A DNA stretch of 13,652 nt from Brooklawnia sp049651565 (GTDB lineage: Bacteria; Actinomycetota; Actinomycetes; Propionibacteriales; Propionibacteriaceae), in assembly GCF_049651565.1 (NCBI RefSeq), contig NZ_JBASCI010000236.1:1-13652 (forward strand). The letters are read 5' to 3'. The notes under the pieces are model-generated. The model did no database searches, was not told where the DNA came from, and was given only the letters and a program-made list of their open reading frames with translations. Every line of letters begins with the position of its first letter. Within the stretch, counting starts at the first letter, position 1. The position numbers were made by a program, and so were the translations under genes. Shown here in pieces: positions 6,874 to 12,770 of the stretch.

Positions 6874-8151
6874 CTACGCGGACAGCTCGGTACGCTGGGA
6901 CATCCGCTTGCGGGTGACCAGCTCTGGCCGGGCCTCACCCCGGACCGCCTGTTCGGTGACCACCACCCGGCCGACGTCGGGCAGCCCCGGCACCTCGTAC
7001 ATCACGTCGAGCAGCAGCTCTTCGAGGATGGCCCGCAGCCCCCGGGCACCGATACCGCGCTCCAGCGCCTTCTCGGCGACCGCCCGGATCGCGCCGTCGG
7101 TGAACTCCAGCTGCACCGAGTCGAGATCGAACAGCTTGCGGAACTGCTTTACCAGGGCGTTGCGCGGCTCGACCAGGATCCGTTCCAAGGCGTGCTCGTC
7201 GAGCTTCGGCACGGTGGCGATCATCGGCAACCGGCCGATGAACTCAGGGATCAGGCCGTACTTCTGCAGGTCTTCGGGACGAACCCCGGCGAACGGGTCG
7301 TTGCCGCGCGGAACGCGCTGGTCGAGGCTGGCGGTGAAGCCGAGCGGACGCTGCCCGATGCGGGCGTCGATGATGTGCTCCAGCCCGGCGAACGCCCCAC
7401 CCACGATGAACAGGATGTTGGTGGTGTCGATCTGGATGAACTCCTGGTGCGGGTGCTTGCGTCCCCCTTGCGGCGGGACCGACGCCACCGTCCCCTCCAG
7501 CATCTTCAGCAACGCCTGCTGGACGCCCTCACCGGACACGTCGCGGGTGATCGACGGGTTCTCGGACTTGCGGGCCACCTTGTCGATCTCGTCGATGTAG
7601 ATGATGCCGGTCTCGGCCTTCTTCACGTCGAAGTCGGCCGACTGGATTAGCTTGAGCAGGATGTTCTCGACGTCCTCACCCACGTAGCCGGCCTCGGTGA
7701 GCGCGGTCGCGTCCGCCATCGCGAACGGCACGTTCAGCATCCGGGCCAGGGTCTGCGCCAGGTAGGTCTTGCCGCAGCCGGTCGGGCCGATCAGCAGGAT
7801 GTTCGACTTGGCCAGCTCGACGTCGTCGTCGTGGTGACGGCCGCCGGCGCGCTGCGACTGGATCCGCTTGTAGTGGTTGTACACCGCGACCGACAGCGTC
7901 TTCTTGGCCGAGTCCTGGCCGATGATGTAGTCGTCGAGGAAGGCCCGGATCTCGGCCGGCCGCGGCAGGTCAGCGCTGCTCTGGGCTGGCGTCTCGTCGC
8001 TGAACTCCTCCTCGATGATCTCGTTGCATAGATCTATGCACTCATCGCAGATGTACACCCCTGGTCCTGCGATGAGCTTCTTGACCTGCTTCTGGCTCTT
8101 GCCGCAGAAGGAGCACTTGAAAAGGTCTCCGCTCTCACCGATGCGAGCCAT
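6874..8151 (-). CDS. clpX: ATP-dependent Clp protease ATP-binding subunit ClpX
   Basis: AAA+ unfoldase of 425 residues that feeds substrates into ClpP. The N-terminal zinc-binding domain has C13, C16, C35 and C38 (CSFC...CDEC). Other landmarks are Walker A GPTGCGKT (122-129), pore loop GYVG (155-158), Walker B IIYIDEID (183-190), LGF (270-272) in the position of the ClpP-docking IGF loop, the arginine-finger region EFIGR (R307), and sensor 2 GAR (368-370). ATG 8151 is chosen because AAGGAGG sits 5 nt upstream and the ClpX N-terminus starts with MARIGESGD; an in-frame extension to 8193 lacks family similarity. It lies 94 bp downstream of clpP2, with a hairpin and a TAGGGT box between them, so it probably has its own promoter as well as any read-through. 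ClpX partners with both ClpP proteins below. Confidence 0.98.
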   Translation of the reverse strand: MARIGESGDLFKCSFCGKSQKQVKKLIAGPGVYICDECIDLCNEIIEEEFSDETPAQSSADLPRPAEIRAFLDDYIIGQDSAKKTLSVAVYNHYKRIQSQRAGGRHHDDDVELAKSNILLIGPTGCGKTYLAQTLARMLNVPFAMADATALTEAGYVGEDVENILLKLIQSADFDVKKAETGIIYIDEIDKVARKSENPSITRDVSGEGVQQALLKMLEGTVASVPPQGGRKHPHQEFIQIDTTNILFIVGGAFAGLEHIIDARIGQRPLGFTASLDQRVPRGNDPFAGVRPEDLQKYGLIPEFIGRLPMIATVPKLDEHALERILVEPRNALVKQFRKLFDLDSVQLEFTDGAIRAVAEKALERGIGARGLRAILEELLLDVMYEVPGLPDVGRVVVTEQAVRGEARPELVTRKRMSQRTELSA

Positions 8152-8156
8152 GGCTC

Positions 8157-8163
8157 CCTCCTT
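8157..8163 (-). promoter_or_regulatory. Ribosome binding site of clpX
   Basis: AAGGAGG on the minus strand, 5 nt before ATG 8151, is the strongest Shine-Dalgarno in the window. It rules out the longer in-frame start at 8193. Confidence 0.8.
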
Positions 8164-8191
8164 GTTGAGGTTCATCTGTCCCGGGTCCCCC

Positions 8192-8197
8192 ACCCTA
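8192..8197 (-). promoter_or_regulatory. Candidate -10 box of clpX
   Basis: TAGGGT on the minus strand, followed by about 34 nt of possible 5' leader with a strong Shine-Dalgarno before ATG 8151. Unlike the other TAGGNT boxes here, it would give a leadered mRNA. It abuts the inverted repeat at 8198-8215, which could affect promoter access. No clear -35 is seen. Confidence 0.35.
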
Positions 8198-8215
8198 GCG
8201 CCCCTTCAAGGGCGC
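8198..8215 (-). terminator. Perfect inverted repeat between clpP2 and clpX
   Basis: GCGCCC (8198-8203) and GGGCGC (8210-8215) flank a 6-nt loop, giving a perfect 6-bp stem. In the clpP2-to-clpX direction it lies about 30 nt after the clpP2 stop without a U-tract. It may be a partial terminator that lowers clpX read-through, or an operator since it touches the TAGGGT box. Confidence 0.35.
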
Positions 8216-8245
8216 AAGCTGAGGGCTACCCGAGATCGTGGATAA

Positions 8246-8923
8246 CTAGCGAGTGTCCGACAGCGAGGTCAGGATGTCGTCGATGATGCCGTACTCGACG
8301 GCCTCGTCAGCGGTCAGGAACTTGTCGCGCTCGACGTCCCGGCTGATCTTCTCGATCGGCTGTCCGGTGTTCTCGGCCAGCATCTGCTCCATCAGGCCGC
8401 GGATCCGCATGATCTCCTTGGCCTGGATCTCCAGGTCGGACGACTGGCCGTAGGAACCCTCACCGGCGATCGCCGGCTGGTGGATCAGGATCCGCGAGTT
8501 CGGCAGCGCCAGCCGCTTGCCCTTGGCGCCGGCAGCCAGGATCACAGCGGCCGCGCTGGCGGCCTGGCCCAGGCAGATGGTCTGGACGTCCGGCTTGATG
8601 TAGCGCATGGTGTCGTAGATCGCGGTCAGCGCGGTGAACGAACCGCCGGGCGAGTTCAGGTAGATCGAGACCGGGCGTTCGGTGTCCATCGACTGCAGCA
8701 CCAGCAACTGCGACATCACCGCGTTGGCGATCTCGTCGCTGATCGGGGTGCCGAGGAAGATGATGCGTTCCTCGAACAGCTTGGTGTACGGGTCAACCCG
8801 GCGCACACCGTAGCTGGTGCGCTCTTCCCACTGCGGGATGATGTAGTCCATCCGCGGTTCGAGACCGCTGCTGCCGTACGGCAGTTGCGGCAGGTTGGTG
8901 CCGGGGATCGGGTTCGGGGTCAT
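8246..8923 (-). CDS. clpP2: ATP-dependent Clp protease proteolytic subunit ClpP2
   Basis: Serine peptidase subunit of 225 residues. The catalytic triad is S123 (GQAASAAAVIL), H148 (RILIHQP) and D200 (in VERDKFL). The GQAASAAAV context, the LFEERIIFLG start of the core and the order downstream of clpP1 all resemble mycobacterial ClpP2. In Mycobacterium, one ClpP1 heptamer and one ClpP2 heptamer stack as the active peptidase, and ClpX docks on the ClpP2 face; I infer the same here. ATG 8923 has GAGGA about 9 nt upstream and lies 11 nt after the clpP1 stop, so the two subunits are made from one message. The N-terminal 25 residues are Pro/Gly/Asn-rich and may be a processed propeptide. Confidence 0.96.
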   Translation of the reverse strand: MTPNPIPGTNLPQLPYGSSGLEPRMDYIIPQWEERTSYGVRRVDPYTKLFEERIIFLGTPISDEIANAVMSQLLVLQSMDTERPVSIYLNSPGGSFTALTAIYDTMRYIKPDVQTICLGQAASAAAVILAAGAKGKRLALPNSRILIHQPAIAGEGSYGQSSDLEIQAKEIMRIRGLMEQMLAENTGQPIEKISRDVERDKFLTADEAVEYGIIDDILTSLSDTR

Positions 8924-8934
8924 GCTTGGCGTCC

Positions 8935-9558
8935 TCACTGGTTCGGTGCGTCGGGAGTCTTGATCTGGGAGGCGCGCTCGAAGACATGGTCGATGAAGCC
9001 GTAGGTCAGTGCCTCCTGCGCGGTGAACCAACGGTCACGGTCTGAGTCGCGTTCGATCTGCTCGATCGACTGCCCGGTGTGCTGGGCGATCAGCCCGGCC
9101 ATCTGCCGCTTCAGGTGCAGCGACTGCTCGGCCTGGATCTTGATGTCGGACGCGGTACCGCCCAAGCCACCGGAGGGCTGGTGCATCAGGATGCGGGCGT
9201 GCGGCAGGGCGTAGCGCTTGCCGGGCGCGCCGGCGCACAGCAGGAACTGTCCCATCGACGCGGCCAGGCCCATCGCCACGGTTGCGACGTCGTTGCTGAT
9301 CCACTGCATGGTGTCGTAGATGGCCATCCCGGCATCAACCGAGCCACCAGGGGAGTTGATGTAGAGGTAGATGTCCTTCGCCGGGTCTTCGGCATTCAGC
9401 AGCAACATCTGAGCACAGATCGCATTGGCGTTCTCGTCTCGCACCTCTGAGCCGAGGAAAACGATTCGGTTGGCCAACAGCGACTGGTACACATTGTCGG
9501 TCATGCTGCCGGACGATCCCGCCGCTGCGGCGCGCAAGGTTGTCATGTCGTGAATCAC
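8935..9558 (-). CDS. clpP1: ATP-dependent Clp protease proteolytic subunit ClpP1
   Basis: Serine peptidase subunit of 207 residues, the first gene of a tight clpP1-clpP2 pair (11-nt gap). The triad is S101 (GLAASMGQFLL), H126 (RILMHQP) and D175 (in SDRDRWF). Sequence around the triad and the ending EALTYGFIDH resemble mycobacterial ClpP1. Possible starts are GTG 9558, ATG 9546 and ATG 9504; the family core begins at about MTDNVYQSLL (9504), and preceding residues are a plausible cleaved propeptide. GTG 9558 is chosen because TAGGTT ends 6 nt upstream, matching the leaderless pattern of thrC; ATG 9546 remains a fair alternative. A ClgR-like box lies about 57 bp upstream of the inferred transcription start, so stress-responsive activation is likely. 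Works with ClpP2 and ClpX in the cytoplasm. Confidence 0.96.
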   Translation of the reverse strand: MIHDMTTLRAAAAGSSGSMTDNVYQSLLANRIVFLGSEVRDENANAICAQMLLLNAEDPAKDIYLYINSPGGSVDAGMAIYDTMQWISNDVATVAMGLAASMGQFLLCAGAPGKRYALPHARILMHQPSGGLGGTASDIKIQAEQSLHLKRQMAGLIAQHTGQSIEQIERDSDRDRWFTAQEALTYGFIDHVFERASQIKTPDAPNQ

Positions 9559-9564
9559 ACAATG

Positions 9565-9570
9565 AACCTA
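9565..9570 (-). promoter_or_regulatory. Candidate -10 box of clpP1-clpP2
   Basis: TAGGTT on the minus strand ends 6 nt before GTG 9558. No good -35 is found at 16-18 nt spacing, which fits an activator-dependent promoter. Confidence 0.45.
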
Positions 9571-9608
9571 CCGCCCCCTACCGACAAAACCGAGCGCTTC
9601 CCACAGGT

Positions 9609-9622
9609 GTTCGCTGGCGGCG
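9609..9622 (-). promoter_or_regulatory. Candidate ClgR activator binding site upstream of clpP1P2
   Basis: The plus strand reads GTTCGC-TGGCG-GCG, exactly the GTTCGC-N5-GCG motif I recall for the actinobacterial Clp regulator ClgR. It is centred about 57 bp upstream of the inferred clpP1 start of transcription and lies in the gap after the permease stop codon. Known biology: ClgR activates clpP operons in Streptomyces, Corynebacterium and Mycobacterium. Function here is inferred from motif and position. Confidence 0.5.
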
Positions 9623-9630
9623 TGCCATGC

Positions 9631-10722
9631 TCAGAACTGTGCCATGTCGTCGTCGGAATCGGCGTCCTCGGCCGAGACGGGGTCGCTGGCGATCAGGGCG
9701 TTGGCCCAGCGGGCGCGCGGGTCGGCGTCGATCAGCAATGACTTGACCAGCAGGGTGAGCGGCAACGCCAGCAGGGTACCCATGCCGCCCAGCACGGCGG
9801 TCCACAGCAGCAGCGAGACGAACGACGTGGTGGGGGTGACGCCCACCGACTCGCCGGTGAAGCGCGGCTGGATGATCGACTGGACGACGAAGTTCAACAC
9901 CGAGTAGATGATGATCACCGCAAGCGCGGTCTGCCAGCCGTTGGCGAACAGCGCCACCAGGGCGGGCGGGATCAGGCCGATCACGAAGCCGATGTTTGGG
10001 ATGTAGTTGGTCAGGAAGCTGAACAGCGCCCAGACCAGTGCCAGCGGGACACCCATCAGGGCCAGCGCGATGCCGTCCAGCACCGCCACGATCAGGCCGA
10101 AGATGGTGGTGACCAGCCAGTACCGGCGAACCCCGCGGGCGAAGCTGCCCATCGCGACGCCGATCTTCGACCGGCTGGTGGCGATCATCCGGATCCGCCG
10201 CTCCATGCCGGGGGTGTCCATCGCCAGGAAGACAATGGCCGCCACCACGATGCCGATCAGCCCGACCGCCCCGGACGCCCCGGACACCACCGAGGTGGCA
10301 GCGCCCAGCAGCCGGGTGGGGTCGAGCGAGCTCATCAGGTTCTCCAGCGCGTTAGCGTCGAAGCCCCACCGGATGAACTGGTCGACCACTTGGTCGTAGA
10401 GCTGGATGAACTCCCGCGAGTACTGCGGCATCAGGCTGATCATCTCGGTGACCGACCAGATCAACCCGACCACGATCGCCAGCAGCACCGCGAAGACCGT
10501 CAGCGACACGACCACCGCGCTCAGCCACGACGGGGTGCCCTTGCGCACCAGCCACGTGTGCACCGGGTAGGCGGTGATCATCAGGTTCAGCGCCAGGAAC
10601 AGCGGGCCGATGATGCCTGCGAACTCACGCAGCACCAGCAGGCAGACCAGGGACGCCGCCAGCCCGATCACCACGATGTTGAACCGTGGCTGGGCGGCGG
10701 TGCCCTCCGGCCCGGGTGCCAT
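9631..10722 (-). CDS. AI-2E family transporter (PerM/YdiK-like permease)
   Basis: Integral membrane protein of 363 residues. Hydrophobic segments are visible at about 14-31, 36-54, 66-90, 142-158, 201-225, 226-240, 246-262, 267-282 and 302-328, with a long soluble stretch (about 91-140) between the third and fourth. The late motif TNYIPNIGFVIGLIPP (238-253) and QPRFTGESVGVTP (285-297) are typical of the AI-2E/PerM family. Members have been linked to autoinducer-2 export (TqsA) and to sodium-proton exchange, so the substrate cannot be assigned. The C-terminus is acidic (SAEDADSDDDMAQF). ATG 10722 is chosen where family similarity starts, with AGAGGGG about 7 nt upstream; an in-frame extension to 11013 only reads tig in another frame. 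It sits between tig and clpP1, separated from tig by a terminator-like hairpin. Confidence 0.85.
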   Translation of the reverse strand: MAPGPEGTAAQPRFNIVVIGLAASLVCLLVLREFAGIIGPLFLALNLMITAYPVHTWLVRKGTPSWLSAVVVSLTVFAVLLAIVVGLIWSVTEMISLMPQYSREFIQLYDQVVDQFIRWGFDANALENLMSSLDPTRLLGAATSVVSGASGAVGLIGIVVAAIVFLAMDTPGMERRIRMIATSRSKIGVAMGSFARGVRRYWLVTTIFGLIVAVLDGIALALMGVPLALVWALFSFLTNYIPNIGFVIGLIPPALVALFANGWQTALAVIIIYSVLNFVVQSIIQPRFTGESVGVTPTTSFVSLLLWTAVLGGMGTLLALPLTLLVKSLLIDADPRARWANALIASDPVSAEDADSDDDMAQF

Positions 10723-10765
10723 GGCTACCCCTCTTATTCGCTGGTTGGTCTGGCTTGATCGAGAA

Positions 10766-10801
10766 CGGTGGCCCCCTTCGGCTGCATCAAGAGGGCCACC
10801 G
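10766..10801 (-). terminator. Intrinsic terminator of tig
   Basis: Starting 10 nt after the tig stop, CGGTGGCCC (10766-10774) pairs with GGGCCACCG (10793-10801). One mismatch and three further base pairs (CTT/AAG) lie inside, with a 10-nt loop. On the transcribed strand TTCTC follows, a weak U-tail. This is the most convincing terminator in the window. Confidence 0.65.
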
Positions 10802-10810
10802 CGCTGCGGG

Positions 10811-12373
10811 TCAGTCCTGCGACCTGGTCTTCCGCCTGGTGGCCGGCTTCTCGTCGGCATCCTCGGCCGGCTCGTCGGCGTCCTCCGCCAGCTCGTCGGC
10901 GTCCTCCGCCAGCTCGTCGGCGTCCGGCTCCTCGTCGACCACCGGCTCTCCGGGCACCTCACCGGCCGGCCGGTCCTCGTCCACCGACTCGTCGTCCAGC
11001 GATGCCGCATCAAGGTCGAGTTCGTCGTCCTCGGCCAGCGTGCCGTCGGACTGCAGCCGGCTCAGGTCGACCGGCTCACCCTCGGTGTCGGTCACCTGGG
11101 CGGCCGCGACCAGTTCGCCCAGCGCCTTGCCCCGCCGGACCTCGCCCATCCACTCGGCGGCGTGGTCGTGCTCCATCATGTGCTGCAGTTCCTGCTCGGG
11201 GGAGGTGCCGCTCTGCTGGGCCTTGGCGAAGATCAGCTCGGTCAGCTCGGACTGGCTGACCTCCAGGTTCGCGTCCTCGGCGTACTTGTCGAGGATGATC
11301 TGCGAGCGCAGCCCCTCGACCACGCGCTGGTCGATGGTCTGCCAGAACTCCTCGGGGGTGTCCGCCTCTTCCTCGTCGGTCTCGTCCAGGTACTGGTCGA
11401 CGGTCAGGCCGGCGCGGGTCAGCTGCTGCTCGATGGACTCGCGGCGGGCCTGCTGCTCGGCAGCCACCAGGGCCTCGGGCAGTTCGAACTCGGTGGCCTC
11501 GACCACGGCCTGCAGCACCTGCTCGCGGGCCTTGTTGGCCTGGTCGATGCGGCTCATCCGGACCAGGTTGTCGCGCAGGTCGGCCAGCATCTCCTCCGCA
11601 GTGTCGAACTCGCTGACCATCTGGGCGAACTCGTCGTTCACCTCGGGCAGCTCCTGCTCCTGCACCTTGACCACCTCGACCTCGACCTCGGCGTCCTCAC
11701 CACGGTTCGGGCCGCCCACCAGGGTGGAGGTGAACTTCTTCGACTCGCCGGCGCTCATCCCGACCAGGGCCTCGTCCAGGCCGTCCAGCATGCCGCCGGA
11801 GCCGATCTTGTACGGCACGTCGGACGCCTCAGCGTCCTCCAGCACGGTGTCGTCCTGACGGGCGGTCAGGTTGATCGTCACCACGTCACCCTCGGCGGCG
11901 GGACGATCGGCGTCGTTCAGGCTGCCGAACCGGTCACGCAACAATTCGACGCGCTCGTTGACCTCTTCGTCGGTGACCTGCACCACGGGCACCTCGACCT
12001 TGACCCCGGCCATGTCCGGCAGGTCGAAGTCGGGCCGGACGTCCACCTCGGCGGTGAAGATGACGTTCTTGCCGTCGTTGAGTTCGCTGATGTCGATGTC
12101 GGGCTGGCCCAGGGGACGCAGGTCATGCTCCCGCACCGCCTCGGCGTAGACCTGCGGCAGCACCGAGTTGATGGCCTCCTGCAGCACCACGCCGCGACCG
12201 AAGCGCTGGTCGATCAAGCGGGCCGGCACCTTGCCCTTGCGGAAACCGGGAATGTTCACCTGGTTGGCGATTTCCTTGTAGGACGCGTCGATGGCCGGTG
12301 CGAGATCGGCGAAGGGCATGTCGATGGTGAGCTTCACCCTGGTCGGGCTCAGCTGTTCGAGAGTGCTGGGCAC
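10811..12373 (-). CDS. tig: Trigger factor (ribosome-associated chaperone and peptidyl-prolyl isomerase)
   Basis: Binds the ribosome exit site and shields nascent chains. The ribosome-binding domain (1 to about 120) has the signature GFRKGK (43-48). A FKBP-type isomerase domain follows from about EGDVVTINLT (161-170) to about 240, then the helical chaperone arms to about 430. The protein is 520 residues, longer than the usual 430-470: after QVTD (426-429) there is an acidic Asp/Glu/Ala tail with a seven-residue ADELAED repeat (485-508), ending in a basic TRRKTR patch. GTG 12373 is the start: AGGAG is 5 nt upstream and homology begins with PSTLEQLSPTRVK. A -10-like TATTAT lies at 12429-12434, giving a leader of about 49 nt. 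Together with clpP1, clpP2 and clpX it forms the conserved tig-clp neighbourhood. Confidence 0.97.
   Translation of the reverse strand: MPSTLEQLSPTRVKLTIDMPFADLAPAIDASYKEIANQVNIPGFRKGKVPARLIDQRFGRGVVLQEAINSVLPQVYAEAVREHDLRPLGQPDIDISELNDGKNVIFTAEVDVRPDFDLPDMAGVKVEVPVVQVTDEEVNERVELLRDRFGSLNDADRPAAEGDVVTINLTARQDDTVLEDAEASDVPYKIGSGGMLDGLDEALVGMSAGESKKFTSTLVGGPNRGEDAEVEVEVVKVQEQELPEVNDEFAQMVSEFDTAEEMLADLRDNLVRMSRIDQANKAREQVLQAVVEATEFELPEALVAAEQQARRESIEQQLTRAGLTVDQYLDETDEEEADTPEEFWQTIDQRVVEGLRSQIILDKYAEDANLEVSQSELTELIFAKAQQSGTSPEQELQHMMEHDHAAEWMGEVRRGKALGELVAAAQVTDTEGEPVDLSRLQSDGTLAEDDELDLDAASLDDESVDEDRPAGEVPGEPVVDEEPDADELAEDADELAEDADEPAEDADEKPATRRKTRSQD
10850..10926 (-). repeat. 21-bp tandem repeats within tig C-terminal tail
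   Basis: Two identical 21-bp units (10871-10891 and 10892-10912), one diverged unit (10850-10870) and a partial one (10913-10926) encode tandem ADELAED-type heptads on the minus strand. Unit length is a multiple of three, so copy number can change without a frameshift. Confidence 0.85.
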
Positions 12374-12378
12374 GTGTT

Positions 12379-12383
12379 CTCCT
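12379..12383 (-). promoter_or_regulatory. Ribosome binding site of tig
   Basis: AGGAG on the minus strand, 5 nt before GTG 12373, decides the start in favour of GTG over the upstream in-frame start at 12454. Confidence 0.75.
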
Positions 12384-12428
12384 GGCTGATTGCGGAACAG
12401 GACGCGGCCGCCCTGCGCTAACCGTTTG

Positions 12429-12434
12429 ATAATA
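12429..12434 (-). promoter_or_regulatory. Candidate -10 box of tig
   Basis: TATTAT on the minus strand (five of six bases of TATAAT), the only AT-rich segment in the tRNA-tig gap. A start of transcription near 12422 would give a leader of about 49 nt. GCGTTG lies at a 17-nt spacing and resembles a -35 only poorly. Confidence 0.45.
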
Positions 12435-12459
12435 GCCAGCGCGACTGCGACCAACGCAA

Positions 12460-12477
12460 TCCGCCCGATTGGGCAGG
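12460..12477 (-). terminator. Weak hairpin downstream of tRNA-Gly
   Basis: GCCC (12463-12466) pairs with GGGC (12471-12474) across a GATT loop, extended after one mismatch by one C-G pair and one T-G wobble. It lies about 20 nt past the tRNA 3' end without a U-tract. It could end the tRNA transcript before tig; the support is only structural. Confidence 0.25.
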
Positions 12478-12495
12478 CAGCCCGGGCCGGGAGGG

Positions 12496-12566
12496 AGCGG
12501 ACGACGGGAATCGAACCCGCGTAGCCAGTTTGGAAGACTGGGGCTCTACCATTGAGCTACGTCCGC
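12496..12566 (-). tRNA. tRNA-Gly, anticodon UCC
   Basis: A full cloverleaf of 71 nt including the discriminator base. Acceptor GCGGACG pairs with CGTCCGC; the D arm is GCTC-AATGGTA-GAGC. The anticodon arm is CCAGT-CTTCCAA-ACTGG with TCC at the anticodon positions, reading GGA. The T arm is GCGGG-TTCGATT-CCCGT with one G-U closing pair. The discriminator is U, usual for bacterial tRNA-Gly, and CCA is not encoded (CCC follows). It lies 122 bp upstream of tig on the same strand and diverges from the beta-helix gene. Confidence 0.96.
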
Positions 12567-12576
12567 GCGCACCGCG

Positions 12577-12594
12577 GTTGCGGCGCGCCACAAC
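12577..12594. repeat. 18-bp near-perfect palindrome upstream of tRNA-Gly
   Basis: GTTG-C-GGCGCGCC-A-CAAC is symmetric apart from one mismatched pair (12581/12590). It overlaps the inferred tRNA -10 (12593-12598) and transcription start, so it could be an operator, a leader hairpin or a chance palindrome in GC-rich DNA. Confidence 0.35.
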
Positions 12595-12623
12595 TGTACC
12601 GGATCGCCGTGCCGGCCTCACAA
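12593..12623 (-). promoter_or_regulatory. Candidate promoter of tRNA-Gly
   Basis: On the minus strand TTGTGA (12618-12623) and TACAGT (12593-12598) are separated by 19 nt and lie about 27 nt upstream of the mature tRNA 5' end. Both hexamers are reasonable; the spacing is slightly long. Confidence 0.4.
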
Positions 12624-12718
12624 CCAGTTGCCGCCACGTACTGCCCAGCCAGCCCCGCGTCGGCCGGGCGGCGGCAGCCGAAACGACCCGCCGATGTGCT
12701 CGGGCAAGGGCTGATCGA

Positions 12719-12726
12719 TATAGACT
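12719..12726 (+). promoter_or_regulatory. Candidate -10 region of the beta-helix gene
   Basis: TATAGACT contains two overlapping -10-like hexamers, TATAGA (12719-12724) and TAGACT (12721-12726), 44-46 nt before ATG 12771. No clear -35. The rest of the 204-bp divergent spacer holds the tRNA promoter and the palindrome; I see no gene in it. Confidence 0.35.
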
Positions 12727-12770
12727 CGCACCGCTTCCGTGGTCGATTCGCGGCAGCAGTGAGGACGCAG

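Noticed and set aside
8152..8193. 14-residue N-terminal extension of ClpX from GTG 8193
   Set aside because: It overlaps the TAGGGT box and lacks family similarity; AAGGAGG before ATG 8151 decides the start.
8238..8245. DnaA-box-like TTATCCAC on the minus strand next to the clpP2 stop
   Set aside because: A single imperfect site with no AT-rich region or further boxes nearby; chance is the simplest explanation.
10723..11013. In-frame 97-codon extension of the AI-2E permease with TPTSWRR repeats
   Set aside because: It reads the 21-bp repeats of tig in another frame; the permease family similarity starts at ATG 10722, and a terminator hairpin lies within the extension.
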